Below are positions 27,894 through 37,043 of a stretch of DNA of 64,000 nt, one piece after another. This stretch comes from Pseudoalteromonas luteoviolacea. Lineage in GTDB: Bacteria; Pseudomonadota; Gammaproteobacteria; Enterobacterales; Alteromonadaceae. Position 1 is the stretch's first letter; each line of letters begins with the position of its first letter. The translations under genes and the position numbers were made by a program. Location: the NCBI RefSeq assembly GCF_001750165.1, contig NZ_CP015411.1, positions 953,501 to 1,017,500 on the forward strand. Reading direction: 5' to 3'. The notes beneath the pieces are model-generated. The model worked only from the letters and a program-made list of their open reading frames with translations, was not told the origin of the DNA and did not search any database.

Positions 27894-29210
27894 ATGGGTA
27901 AAAACGTCGTTGTATTAGGCACCCAATGGGGTGACGAAGGTAAAGGTAAGGTTGTAGACCTACTAACGGATAAGGCTTCTTTAGTTGTACGCTATCAAGG
28001 CGGACACAACGCAGGCCATACTTTGGTAATTAATGGTGAGAAAACTGTATTACACCTAATTCCATCAGGTATTTTACGTGATAACGTAAAGTGTGTGATC
28101 GGTAACGGCGTAGTATTGGCACCAGATGCGTTAATGCGAGAAGTGAAAATGCTTGAAGAGCGTGGCGTACCAGTGCGCGATCGTCTTCTTATCAGTGAAG
28201 CTTGTCCTCTAATTCTTCCTTACCATGTTGCGCTAGACCAAGCGCGTGAACTTGCACGTGGCAACAAAGCAATCGGTACAACTGGTCGTGGTATCGGTCC
28301 AGCTTACGAAGATAAAGTTGCGCGTCGTGGCCTTCGTGTTGGCGACCTATTCAACCCTGAGCAATTCGCTGCAAAGCTTAAAGAAGTGATTGAATACCAC
28401 AACTTCTCACTAGAGCATTATTACAAAGTTGAACCAGTTGACTTCCAGAAGACATACGATGATGCGATGGAAATTGCAGAGATCCTTAAGTCAATGGTTG
28501 TTGATGTTACTGAGCTGCTTGACCAGACTCGTGAAAAAGGTGACAACATCTTATTCGAAGGTGCGCAAGGTACATTGCTTGATATTGACCACGGTACATA
28601 CCCGTATGTTACATCTTCGAACACAACGGCAGGTGGTGTAGCAACAGGTGCTGGTTTTGGTCCTCTAAACCTAGACTATGTACTTGGTATTGTTAAAGCT
28701 TACACAACACGTGTAGGTTCAGGTCCTTTCCCAACTGAGCTTTACGATGGTCTAGATAAGCAAGATCCAGTTGGTAAGCACTTAGGTGAAAAAGGTCATG
28801 AGTTTGGTGCAACGACAGGTCGTTTGCGTCGTACTGGTTGGTTTGATGCAGTTGCGATGCGCCGTGCAGTACAAATCAACAGTATCACAGGCTTTTGTTT
28901 AACAAAGCTAGATGTACTTGATGGCATTGAGACAATTAAGATTTGTACGGGTTACCAGCTTGAAGATGGCACAGTGACTAACGTGACGCCATTGGCAGCT
29001 GAAGGTTACGAGAAAGTAACGCCAGTATATGAAGAGATGCCAGGTTGGAGCGAAAATACATTCGGTGCAACTTCTGTTGAGCAGCTTCCAGAAGCAGCAA
29101 TCAACTACATCAAACGCTTAGAAGAAATTACCGGTGTACCGATTGATATCATTTCAACAGGTCCTGACCGTGTAGAGACGATGATTGTTCGCAACCCATT
29201 CGGCGAATAA
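27894..29210 (+). CDS. purA: adenylosuccinate synthetase
   Basis: First committed step from IMP to AMP, using GTP and aspartate. The 438 residues include the P-loop-like GTQWGDEGKGK near the start, GGHNAGHT, GTTGRGIGPAYEDK, and the GTP-base region near the C-terminus (ISTGPDRVETMI). Strong codon bias fits high expression. The ATG is preceded by a weak AAGTGA. It is closed by a terminator 11 bases after the stop. Confidence 0.98.
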   Translation: MGKNVVVLGTQWGDEGKGKVVDLLTDKASLVVRYQGGHNAGHTLVINGEKTVLHLIPSGILRDNVKCVIGNGVVLAPDALMREVKMLEERGVPVRDRLLISEACPLILPYHVALDQARELARGNKAIGTTGRGIGPAYEDKVARRGLRVGDLFNPEQFAAKLKEVIEYHNFSLEHYYKVEPVDFQKTYDDAMEIAEILKSMVVDVTELLDQTREKGDNILFEGAQGTLLDIDHGTYPYVTSSNTTAGGVATGAGFGPLNLDYVLGIVKAYTTRVGSGPFPTELYDGLDKQDPVGKHLGEKGHEFGATTGRLRRTGWFDAVAMRRAVQINSITGFCLTKLDVLDGIETIKICTGYQLEDGTVTNVTPLAAEGYEKVTPVYEEMPGWSENTFGATSVEQLPEAAINYIKRLEEITGVPIDIISTGPDRVETMIVRNPFGE

Positions 29211-29221
29211 TTAAAGTTTAG

Positions 29222-29247
29222 AAAAAGCTGCTACGGCAGCTTTTTTT
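29222..29247 (+). terminator. terminator of purA
   Basis: A 10-bp stem (29222-29231 with 29236-29245), 4-base loop and a run of T. Confidence 0.92.
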
Positions 29248-29328
29248 GTGCCTAGTGTATGCTCAGAACGATAATTTGGTATGCTTTTTGTATTCATATT
29301 ATGAGATTCCAAATAATTGCCAAGTATT

Positions 29329-29952
29329 ATGACTAAAACTCTTCGATTATCTTTATTGCTGTTGGGCTTCTCTCTTACAGGCCAGCTTGTTGCGAACGAA
29401 CAAATTGAAGCTGTACCTTTATATACCCAAGATGAGTTGATTACTTTAATCAACAATAATAAACATTTACAGCGAGTAAAAGACGACGATTGCCAGTTAG
29501 TACAGGATATTGAAGCACGAGCGGAAATCATGGGCTTGCCTTCGTATCAATTCTTGTATGGCGATATGTTAGCGTATGCTGTGTGTGTTGACCGTGACGT
29601 AGAGTTAGGTTTGTATTACATGCGCCAGGCTGCGCAGCAAGGCTTAGCCGCAGCACTTGAGCAATTGGGCCGATACTATGATGTTGGGCAGCTTGTACAA
29701 GCTGACAAGTCTATGGCGATAGTGTATTTACGCGAAGCGGCAGCGTTAGGTAATCTAAATGCTCAGTTGCGTTTGGTCGGGTTATTTAACCAAGGGTTTG
29801 GTAGCCCTAGAGATTATGAAGATGCTTATCGTTGGTTATTTCATGCCGTTGTTGCAGATAAAGAAATCCACAAGCAAATAGAAATGTCATTGGCCAAGTT
29901 GGCAAAAAAAATGCCCGAGAGTGTTATCAAACGGGCGAGAATGCTTAACTAG
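29329..29952 (+). CDS. motX: sodium-type polar flagellar motor protein MotX
   Basis: Periplasmic T-ring protein of the Na+-driven polar flagellar motor, where it works with MotY to hold PomAB stators. The 207 residues carry a signal peptide (cleavage near LVANE). Sel1-like repeats follow (MRQAAQQGLAAALEQLGRYYDVG and LREAAALGNLNAQLRLVGLFNQG). Two cysteines (DDCQLV and YAVCVD) could form the MotX disulfide. I chose the ATG at 29329 over a TTG 12 bases upstream. MotX next to purA is an arrangement I recall from other marine gammaproteobacteria. Confidence 0.85.
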   Translation: MTKTLRLSLLLLGFSLTGQLVANEQIEAVPLYTQDELITLINNNKHLQRVKDDDCQLVQDIEARAEIMGLPSYQFLYGDMLAYAVCVDRDVELGLYYMRQAAQQGLAAALEQLGRYYDVGQLVQADKSMAIVYLREAAALGNLNAQLRLVGLFNQGFGSPRDYEDAYRWLFHAVVADKEIHKQIEMSLAKLAKKMPESVIKRARMLN

Positions 29953-29961
29953 GCTACTTGT

Positions 29962-31818
29962 TTAGCTATTGAGCTTTTCTCCAATAGATGTCTCTCTGTT
30001 CGTTGTATCTTTTAAGATGGACATTTTTGGTGGTTGTAGAGCCAAAATTCTGTCACCTTGTTCCGGCAGCTTTTTATCTTCAGATGTAAAGGGCCTGATT
30101 GAAAGCGGATCGTCCTCTTTTTTTTGCTCAGAAATAATAAACAAGGGAATTGCCTCTTTATTTACTTCTAAATATTGCTCCCAGCTAAACTCCTCTGACA
30201 ATCGAGTTGCACTGACTTTGCCACCTTTTGCCATTAAACTGCTCAGTTTGGCATAGTTGCCGGTATCACCAAACAATATTTGACGAGATAAAAAGGTCGC
30301 ACTGTCCTTATTAGCTTTTGCATGGTTAGTTGAAGACTTTAGTGAGTAAACGCTTTGCTCATCAAGCAGGTGAGAAAAGTATTGCACGCCTAATGCGTTA
30401 TGATGTCTGTTGGGTGATAAAGCTAATACAGAATGAAGGCTGGTTAGCGGCAAATAGCGCTCAGCATGCTCTGACTGTGGGTTTCCATAATAACAGGGTA
30501 GACCATCCATTCGCGCCATTTTGCAGTTTTCCCAGGCTGGATCGGATAAATAGACATCAATATTCTGCTCTTTTAGTCCGCATGCAATGGCTCTGGCTAC
30601 ATGATTGGCTCCAATGATGAGTAACGTACTTGGACTGGGTTGCCTAACGCCAAGCAAGCGGGCTAATGGTGTCGCTGTGAGACTCTGTAGAATGACGGTT
30701 ACTATGATGACGGTAAAGATTAAAGGCACGATTTGTACGGCATCTGGGTGGCCTGATTGGGCCATACTGAGTGCGAAGACGGATCCGACAGCAGCCGCAA
30801 CGATACCTCGAGGGGCAATCCAAGCAAGCATGAGCCGTGACTTAAAAGGGATATCGCTATTAAATGTCGATACAGCGATACTCAAAGGTCGTGCAACAAA
30901 CAGTACAACGGCCAAAAACCAAAAAATACCACTGTCTAGCATCATCAGTTCTTCAAGTTTTAAGCGTGCTGCAAGTAAAATGAACAGACTAGAAATTAAT
31001 ATCATCGACAAGTCTTCTTTAAACTCAAGCACTGCGTCAATTTCCAAATCATCCTGATTGGCAAGCCATATGCCAAAGATAGTGACCGCAAGCAGCCCTG
31101 ACTCATGACTTAAATGATTGGATAGTGTAAAACTCATCAGTACCAAAGCTAATATGCCAAATTTGTGTAATTCAAAAGGCAGCCATTCTTTGCGGATAAT
31201 AAAACTAGTAAACCAGCCTGCGATAATGCCAACACTCAGGCCCACGCCGAGGGTTGATAACAAAGCCATAAGGGTATGGCTGAATACGCCATCTTTATCA
31301 ACTAAGCTAACAGCTTCAAATACCAAAACAGCGAATAAAGCGCCAATAGGATCGATGACGATACCTTCCCAACGTAGAATTCGGTCAATATCTTTCGTTG
31401 GGCGCATGGCGTTTAGCATTGGCGCGATCACAGTGGGTCCTGTGACAACTAATACAGCACCCAGCACAGCCGCCACTGGCCAATCAAGTTCAAGTACATA
31501 GATAGCGCAAGCTGTAATAATGATAAATGTGGTTAGCATGCCGATTGAGCATAGGTTCCTGACAACCTTACCGATCCCTTTTAGCTCGCGAAAATGAAGT
31601 GTTAAAGAGCCCTCAAAGAGAATGATGGCCACAGATAAAGAGACGACAGGAAAGAGTAAGTCTCCAAGTAGCTGATCTGGGTCTAATACGCCTGAAACTG
31701 GTCCTAGTAACAGACCAGTCAATAATAAAAATAAGATTGCAGGTACTTTAGCAACCCATGCTAGCCATTGGGCAAATACAGAAAATATGGCAATCGCGGC
31801 AATATAGATAGCCGACAT
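29962..31818 (-). CDS. CPA1-family cation/proton antiporter with C-terminal RCK-like domain
   Basis: A 618-residue inner-membrane antiporter, probably Na+(K+)/H+. The first 400 residues contain about 12-13 hydrophobic segments, with conserved LLTGLLLGP, VTGPTVIAPML and EGIVIDPIGALFAV motifs. The acidic ion-binding Asp is in IDPIGA. After PLARLLG a TrkA-N/RCK-like Rossmann segment begins (LLIIGANHVARAIA), and the final 80 residues are hydrophilic. The family is close to NhaP. It faces motX tail to tail with a 9-base gap and no visible terminator. It would suit salt and pH homeostasis in a marine bacterium. Confidence 0.88.
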   Translation of the reverse strand: MSAIYIAAIAIFSVFAQWLAWVAKVPAILFLLLTGLLLGPVSGVLDPDQLLGDLLFPVVSLSVAIILFEGSLTLHFRELKGIGKVVRNLCSIGMLTTFIIITACAIYVLELDWPVAAVLGAVLVVTGPTVIAPMLNAMRPTKDIDRILRWEGIVIDPIGALFAVLVFEAVSLVDKDGVFSHTLMALLSTLGVGLSVGIIAGWFTSFIIRKEWLPFELHKFGILALVLMSFTLSNHLSHESGLLAVTIFGIWLANQDDLEIDAVLEFKEDLSMILISSLFILLAARLKLEELMMLDSGIFWFLAVVLFVARPLSIAVSTFNSDIPFKSRLMLAWIAPRGIVAAAVGSVFALSMAQSGHPDAVQIVPLIFTVIIVTVILQSLTATPLARLLGVRQPSPSTLLIIGANHVARAIACGLKEQNIDVYLSDPAWENCKMARMDGLPCYYGNPQSEHAERYLPLTSLHSVLALSPNRHHNALGVQYFSHLLDEQSVYSLKSSTNHAKANKDSATFLSRQILFGDTGNYAKLSSLMAKGGKVSATRLSEEFSWEQYLEVNKEAIPLFIISEQKKEDDPLSIRPFTSEDKKLPEQGDRILALQPPKMSILKDTTNRETSIGEKLNS

Positions 31819-32086
31819 AAACTCTCCAGCTTAGTTAGCTCAATGAATATTAGTATAGTGTTAGCTTCGTTATATCATAGTAAATAAGTCAAAAAAGAGA
31901 ATAAGCTGTTAAAAGTTCGCTGTTTTTTCGCTTTTTTTAGGTTGTTCTAATGGTTTAGAAAGCAATTGGTTGGGCGTCATTTAAGCAATATTCACTTTAC
32001 CCTCAGCTTTGAACATGCGTATTATCATTGGGTATGTGATGGGGTTTTACACATACACTCAAGAATGAGGAATGAGGGGACATAAA

Positions 32087-33334
32087 ATGACGTTAATCAC
32101 AAATTTAGCAAAGAATGCAGCAAGTGCTGCGAAAAAACTCGCGATATTGGATACTGAGCAGAAAAATATCATTTTAAATGCAATGGCTTGTGAAATTAGA
32201 GCAAGTAAGTATGAAATTCAACAAGCCAATGAGCTAGATCTACAAGCGGCTAGTGAAAATAACTTGTCTGCAGCAATGATAGATCGCCTCACTTTAAGCC
32301 CTGCACGTATTGAAGATATGGCATCCGGGCTAGAAGACGTCGCGCAGTTACCAGATCCAGTAGGAGGAAAACGAATACTAGGTAAACAAGCAAGTGGCAT
32401 AGAAGTTCAAAAAATGCGTGTACCACTCGGTGTTATTTGCATGATTTATGAAGCAAGACCAAACGTAACCGCTGATGCGGGAGCTTTATGTTTTAAGTCA
32501 GGTAATGGCGTTATTCTGCGTGGTGGTAAAGAAGCGTTAAATAGCTCACTTGCGATTGCTCAAGTAATGCACAAGGTCCTTGATGAATACGGTTTACCTA
32601 AAGAGTTGATTACGGTGGTACCCGATCCAGATAGAGCCCTTCTGCTAGAACTGATGGCACAAAAAGAGTACATAGATCTCGTGATCCCTCGTGGCGGTGA
32701 AGGGCTGATTGAATTTGTAACGACACATAGTGCTATTCCTGTGATTCAACACTTCAAAGGGGTGTGCCATTTATACGTTGATAAGGACGCCGATCTCGAT
32801 ATGGCGATCGCGCTTTTACTGAATGGTAAAACTCAAAGAACAGGCGTGTGTAATGCATTAGAGGGATTGTTGGTTCATCAATCTATTGCTCGAGAGTTTT
32901 TACCAAAGGTACGAGACGTATTAAGCCAAGCTGGTGTACAGGTGCATGCTTGCCAATCTGCTTCAGCGTATTTTAGCTGCGTAAATACCTTAGCAGATGA
33001 TCAATTTGGTCAAGAATATTTAGGACTGGAAATTGCCATTCGCATAGTCGAAGATTTAACTGGTGCCCTGGCGCATATTGATCAATTTGGCAGTCACCAT
33101 ACTGAAGTCATTTGCACTGACTCACCACAAGCGGCACTACAATTTCAAACACAAGTTGATGCTTCTGTTGTGATGGTGAACGCGTCTTCTCGATTCAGTG
33201 ATGGTGGTCAGTTAGGGTTAGGTGCAGAAATTGGCATAGCAACAACTAAGTTACACGCATATGGTCCAATGGGTCTTGAGTCTTTGACGACGGAAAAATA
33301 CTTAGTAAATGGATTTGGAAATATAAGAACGTAG
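32087..33334 (+). CDS. proA: glutamate-5-semialdehyde dehydrogenase (gamma-glutamyl phosphate reductase)
   Basis: Second step of proline synthesis from glutamate; reduces gamma-glutamyl phosphate with NADPH. The 415 residues include YEARPNVTADA, FKSGNGVILRGGKEA, the catalytic cysteine in KTQRTGVCNALE, and HTEVICTD near the C-terminus. I chose ATG 32087, which has GAGGGG 8 bases upstream; an ATG 15 bases earlier lacks a box. proB is not adjacent, unlike the usual proBA operon, so proline genes are split or this is a lone copy. Confidence 0.96.
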   Translation: MTLITNLAKNAASAAKKLAILDTEQKNIILNAMACEIRASKYEIQQANELDLQAASENNLSAAMIDRLTLSPARIEDMASGLEDVAQLPDPVGGKRILGKQASGIEVQKMRVPLGVICMIYEARPNVTADAGALCFKSGNGVILRGGKEALNSSLAIAQVMHKVLDEYGLPKELITVVPDPDRALLLELMAQKEYIDLVIPRGGEGLIEFVTTHSAIPVIQHFKGVCHLYVDKDADLDMAIALLLNGKTQRTGVCNALEGLLVHQSIAREFLPKVRDVLSQAGVQVHACQSASAYFSCVNTLADDQFGQEYLGLEIAIRIVEDLTGALAHIDQFGSHHTEVICTDSPQAALQFQTQVDASVVMVNASSRFSDGGQLGLGAEIGIATTKLHAYGPMGLESLTTEKYLVNGFGNIRT

Positions 33335-33339
33335 TAAAG

Positions 33340-33415
33340 TGGTGGAGCTAAGCAGGATCGAACTGCTGACCTCCTGCGTGCAAGGCAGGCGCTCTCCCAG
33401 CTGAGCTATAGCCCC
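33340..33415 (-). tRNA. tRNA-Ala(TGC)
   Basis: A 76-nt cloverleaf read leftward. The acceptor stem GGGGCTA pairs with TAGCTCC, with one G-U. The anticodon loop CTTGCAC gives TGC, the T loop is GTTCGATC, and CCA is encoded. It is identical to the copy at 33446-33521. Confidence 0.97.
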
Positions 33416-33445
33416 ACTTTATTTGGGAATGTCAAAAAGAAAAAT

Positions 33446-33521
33446 TGGTGGAGCTAAGCAGGATCGAACTGCTGACCTCCTGCGTGCAAGGCAGGCGCTC
33501 TCCCAGCTGAGCTATAGCCCC
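33446..33521 (-). tRNA. tRNA-Ala(TGC), second copy
   Basis: Same 76-nt sequence as the neighbouring tRNA, anticodon TGC, encoded CCA. The 30-base spacer suggests both are processed from one leftward transcript. Confidence 0.97.
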
Positions 33522-33645
33522 AACATGTCTTTTGGACGAGGCGAAATTTAAAGACTTTTGCGCTTCGCGTCAAGTTTTTTTCTCAAAAAACTCAAAAATA
33601 TGGCCAGCTTTGATACACTGGGACAAATTTTTGGATAGGAAAGTT

Positions 33646-34032
33646 ATGAGTCGTCTATTTTTATTGCTCCTGTCAACCTTTTTGGTCGCCTGTAGTTCTG
33701 TTTCTAAACCTGACTTTGAAGTTGAAAAACAAACACTGCATAAACGTCAGAATGCTCAGGGAAAATCAGAGTTTGCGTTTATCGTTACGGTCAAACCTAC
33801 ACCACAGATGGAACTTGCTAAGAACAAACCAATAACAAAAAAACAGCTCGAAAAGTTTTCTGAGTTTAAACGCGTCGAGGAGTCGCCAGAGCTAAAACTG
33901 GCATTAGAAGATAAGGCGGTCAGTCTCTTGCAGCAAGCATTAAAAGACGAGGCCTATTGTCTGGCAGGTTACAATATTGACAATGTTTATTGGCGTCAAC
34001 GCAGTGTGCAATTGCGAGGACATTGCTTGTGA
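33646..34032 (+). CDS. small lipoprotein of unknown function
   Basis: A 128-residue predicted lipoprotein: hydrophobic LFLLLLSTFLVAC with lipobox LVAC, Cys16, followed by SSVS. The mature part is Lys/Glu-rich with two further cysteines near the C-terminus (DEAYCLAGY and RGHCL), possibly a disulfide. I do not recognise a family. The ATG at 33646 has AGGA upstream. The stop overlaps the GTG start of the downstream editing protein by 4 bases (GTGA), so the two are translationally coupled. Confidence 0.75.
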   Translation: MSRLFLLLLSTFLVACSSVSKPDFEVEKQTLHKRQNAQGKSEFAFIVTVKPTPQMELAKNKPITKKQLEKFSEFKRVEESPELKLALEDKAVSLLQQALKDEAYCLAGYNIDNVYWRQRSVQLRGHCL

Positions 34033-34550
34033 TATTGCCCAGTTCTGAATGGCTTGGTGAACGATTAGCACAATTAGGCATTGATTATATTAGCTATGAA
34101 CATGTTCCTTTAGCTAATTGCACTGTAGCGAAAGAGATAGGTTTGGAAAGAGAAGGGGTGGGATTGAAAAACCTTTTTCTGAGAGATAATTATGGCAAGC
34201 GCCATTTTTTGGTCATTACACTGGCTGATAAGCAATTGGATTTGAAAGCATTGTCAAAGCAGCAAGGTGTATCTCGGCTGGGGTTTTGCTCTAGTGAACG
34301 GTTAGAAAAATACTTAAAGGTGAAGCCGGGCAGTGTTTCTGCCTTGGCAACACTCAATGATGAGCACAAGCAGGTTGAACTATGGCTTGATGGTGAGTTA
34401 AGACAAGCTAAGCAATGGCAGTGTCACCCATTTGAAAATGACAAAACATGGGTAATAACGCTTGAAGATTTAAAGGCATTTTGGCGAAACAGTGGTCATG
34501 AACCCAGCTGGGTTACTTTACCAGAACGAAAATTGAGTAATGTTAAATAG
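34029..34550 (+). CDS. YbaK/ProX-type aminoacyl-tRNA deacylase (ProXp-ala-like)
   Basis: A 173-residue trans-editing protein of the YbaK/EbsC superfamily. Pattern features are YISYEHVPLANCTVAKEIG, GLKNLFLRDNYGKRHFLVIT (the conserved KNLFL and catalytic-lysine region), LGFCSSERL and the PGSVSALAT motif, which best fits ProXp-ala (hydrolyses Ala-tRNA-Pro). I chose the GTG at 34029 because GAGGA lies 8 bases upstream and it overlaps the lipoprotein stop by 4 bases; a TTG 39 bases earlier is the alternative. The last 55 bases overlap the convergent MFS gene. Confidence 0.85.
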   Translation: MILPSSEWLGERLAQLGIDYISYEHVPLANCTVAKEIGLEREGVGLKNLFLRDNYGKRHFLVITLADKQLDLKALSKQQGVSRLGFCSSERLEKYLKVKPGSVSALATLNDEHKQVELWLDGELRQAKQWQCHPFENDKTWVITLEDLKAFWRNSGHEPSWVTLPERKLSNVK

Positions 34551-35647
34551 CCACCGGCTATACAGATAAGCAGCAAGCTTAATAAAAAGGCGTGCATGCC
34601 ATAAAGTTGATAAATAAAGCCGGGTACAAAAGTGCCCAGTGCACCTCCACAATAGTAAAAAGATACATACGCACCATTGGTGACACTCGCATTGGCTGTG
34701 CTCATTTCATTTGCTAGAGGTGCTGCGCTAGCATGTATCATGAACATGCAGGCGCAAAACAGGGTGAACATCACGACAAAAGCCTCTAAATTACGCCACT
34801 GCATAATCAGTAAACTGGTTGAATATATTACAAATAAGACGCTCAAAATTAGCCAATTGTTACGTGACAGCTTGGATAAATAAGGAGTTAACATGGAGAT
34901 GATTGCACCAATTAGATAACCGCTGTAAACCCAAGCTATGGTTGATGGGTCCTCTATTTCATATTCATTACTTAAAATGAAAGGTAGGTAATTAAGTAAA
35001 GCTGAAAAACAAAAAAACATACAAAATACAGCGCTATATAAGCGCAGTAGCTTGATTGTTTTTAACGGTTTTAAGTAGTCTTTTGGAGAAGTGAGCTGTT
35101 TGGCATTGTCTTGTTGTTTGCGTGTGGTGCGGATCATCAAAGCGAGAACAATCAATAAACTAGCATTGAAGAGGTAAAAGCTCTCAAATCCCCACCAGTT
35201 AGCAAAGTTTGCTGCCAAGGCGCGTCCAACATAGCCACCGACTATGGTGCTACCGACATACCATGTCATTTTCTCTCGAAGGTTTTGCCCTTGCCAAGTT
35301 TGACCAATATATCCAGTCATAGACGTAAGTGCTGCTGGTAGCAGTAAACCTTCAATAAAACGCATGAATAAGAAAACTTCAAATTGCTGAGTGACGCTAA
35401 TGACGAGACAGCATGTTGCTAGAGCAAGCATGGTGTGACGTAACACGGTCAACTTACATCGGCGAGTTAAAACCAAACCATAGAAAACAGGCGCTATAGC
35501 CAGTGGCAACATGGTGACTGTCATCAATAGCCCTGCTTTGGCTGGACTGACTTGGTAGTGTTCGGCGAACATGGCCAGTAATGGTTGTGGGGCGTACAGC
35601 ACAAAAAATACGACGATTGAGCACAATAGCAAATGAAATATGGGCAT
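34496..35647 (-). CDS. MFS transporter (YnfM-like)
   Basis: A 383-residue inner-membrane transporter with about 12 hydrophobic helices. It starts MPIFHLLLCSIVVFFVLYA. The LYAPQPLLAMFAEHYQVSPAKAGLLMTV stretch resembles the arabinose-efflux/YnfM group of the major facilitator superfamily. The substrate is unknown; drug or sugar efflux is possible. Its 3' end overlaps the ProXp-ala-like gene by 55 bases, antiparallel. Confidence 0.85.
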   Translation of the reverse strand: MPIFHLLLCSIVVFFVLYAPQPLLAMFAEHYQVSPAKAGLLMTVTMLPLAIAPVFYGLVLTRRCKLTVLRHTMLALATCCLVISVTQQFEVFLFMRFIEGLLLPAALTSMTGYIGQTWQGQNLREKMTWYVGSTIVGGYVGRALAANFANWWGFESFYLFNASLLIVLALMIRTTRKQQDNAKQLTSPKDYLKPLKTIKLLRLYSAVFCMFFCFSALLNYLPFILSNEYEIEDPSTIAWVYSGYLIGAIISMLTPYLSKLSRNNWLILSVLFVIYSTSLLIMQWRNLEAFVVMFTLFCACMFMIHASAAPLANEMSTANASVTNGAYVSFYYCGGALGTFVPGFIYQLYGMHAFLLSLLLICIAGGYLTLLNFRSGKVTQLGS

Positions 35648-35897
35648 GTTCTAGTTTCTTAATTTGAGTGCAATATTATTATCTACTTTTGACGACGCTT
35701 TTGCTCTAAAAAGAAGTAAAAATTTGTTATACATCATAAATTACTTCGCTGAACTTGGTAGATTAGTGGCAAAAGGCAAGGGAAGGTTCTTGTTTTCTTT
35801 ATTTGTCAGACTGTTTTACTGCGTCACAAGAGAAATTATTTAGAGATTTGCTAAGTTTGGTATTAAAATGGCGGCAAGTATAGATTGATGGAGTGAC
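35648..35897. other. intergenic region between divergent MFS and DUF2058 genes
   Basis: 250 bases with no supported gene, hairpin or clear promoter. AT-rich stretches could hold divergent promoters, but I cannot assign hexamers with good spacing. Confidence 0.4.
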
Positions 35898-36443
35898 ATG
35901 ATGGGTTCTTTACAGGATCAGCTGTTAAAAGCCGGTTTGACAACTGAGCACAAAATGAAAGTTGCTAAAACGGAAAAGCGCAAACAGCAAAAGAAGAAAA
36001 AGAAAAAAGGCGCAACGAGCGACCAAACGGATCTGCAAAAGCATATTGAACAGACCAAACTAGTACAGCAGCAAAAAGCAGAAGCACTGAATAAAGCAAA
36101 GCAAGATGATTTAAAAGAGCGTGAACAAGTTGCTCGTGTGAAGCAAATTCTTGAGCATCATAATCAAGAAGAAATTAGAGGTGACCGTACATTTAACTTC
36201 ACTTACGAAAATAAAGTAAAGGAATTAGAGGTTAATGAGTCGACACAGCAAGCTTTATCCAAAGGGCGCTTGGCAATTTGTGTATTGGAAAGTCAGTTTT
36301 ATGTACTGGAAGATGAGCCAGCGAGAAAAATTGCCGAAGTTGATGAAAAGTATATTGTTTTCCATGTAGAAGACGGTAGTGATAAAAAGGATGATGATGA
36401 TCCGTATGCGGATTACGAAGTCCCTGATGACTTAGTTTGGTAG
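35898..36443 (+). CDS. DUF2058 family protein (YaiL-like)
   Basis: A 181-residue cytosolic protein of unknown function. The N-terminus SLQDQLLKAGLTT is the DUF2058 hallmark. A very lysine-rich segment follows (about residues 23-40) with a predicted coiled coil. A compact C-terminal domain with FNFTYENKVKELEV and an acidic tail ends the protein. The basic tract suggests nucleic-acid or ribosome contact; that is inference. Two consecutive ATGs (35898 and 35901) both suit the GGAG box upstream. Confidence 0.85.
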   Translation: MMGSLQDQLLKAGLTTEHKMKVAKTEKRKQQKKKKKKGATSDQTDLQKHIEQTKLVQQQKAEALNKAKQDDLKEREQVARVKQILEHHNQEEIRGDRTFNFTYENKVKELEVNESTQQALSKGRLAICVLESQFYVLEDEPARKIAEVDEKYIVFHVEDGSDKKDDDDPYADYEVPDDLVW

Positions 36444-36562
36444 ATTATTATTTCATTTTTCTTGATTGACTCGGTTCATTTTTTAAATCCGAATAAGTAA
36501 TTGTGTAGAGCGGCTTTGGGTCTACTACACTGGTTAAATAACCGTCAAAAAAGAGAAATGAT

Positions 36563-36886
36563 ATGATGAAGATAAAGCAATTTGTGTTCGCATCGGTAAC
36601 TACTGCGACTATGTTGGCATCAGGTAATGTGGCAGCGGCAGATGGAAAAGCTTTGTATACAGCTAAATTATGCCAAACATGCCATGGGGCAGAAGGTAAA
36701 GCACCGATTATGCCTTTGTACCCTAAAATAAATGGGCAAAGTAAAGAGTATACACTGGCGCAAATGAAAGACATAAAGTCTGGGAAGCGAAGTAATGGTA
36801 TGTCTGCCGCGATGAAGGCCATGGTGGCAAATGTCTCCGATGCTGAACTTGAAGCAATTGCTGAGTATCTATCAACAGTTAAATAG
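36563..36886 (+). CDS. periplasmic class I cytochrome c
   Basis: A 107-residue small c-type cytochrome. A signal peptide (about 1-26, ending NVAAADG) precedes the heme-binding CQTCH motif. NGQSKEYTLAQMKDIKSGKR and a distal Met in NGMSAAMKAM region fit the c553/c4-like single-heme family. It probably shuttles electrons to a terminal oxidase or peroxidase. It stands alone and is closed by a hairpin terminator. Confidence 0.9.
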   Translation: MMKIKQFVFASVTTATMLASGNVAAADGKALYTAKLCQTCHGAEGKAPIMPLYPKINGQSKEYTLAQMKDIKSGKRSNGMSAAMKAMVANVSDAELEAIAEYLSTVK

Positions 36887-36911
36887 CCGATTTAAATTTA
36901 GAATCAATCTG

Positions 36912-36935
36912 AAAGCCACCTTTAGGTGGCTTTTT
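36912..36935 (+). terminator. terminator after the cytochrome gene
   Basis: A 9-bp stem (36912-36920 with 36925-36933), 4-base loop, then T's. Confidence 0.88.
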
Positions 36936-36989
36936 AGTACCGAATTAATTTACGCAGGATCTCTTCTGCGTATTGAACTATTTTTTTTT

Positions 36990-37020
36990 GTGATTTAGAC
37001 TTCTATACATCTAAAATCAC
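36990..37020 (+). promoter_or_regulatory. imperfect inverted repeat before the aldolase-dehydratase pair
   Basis: GTGATTTAGA (36990-36999) and TCTAAAATCAC (37010-37020) are inverted copies with one extra base. They lie 23 bases before the ATG and overlap a weak promoter-like pair (TTGAAC 36973-36978, TAGACT 36996-37001). Candidate operator. Confidence 0.4.
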
Positions 37021-37043
37021 TATGGTGAGTGTAAGGAGCCAAG

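Noticed and set aside
30605..31057. 150-residue rightward open frame
   Set aside because: Antisense to the CPA1 antiporter; composition is the mirror of membrane codons and it has no family motif.
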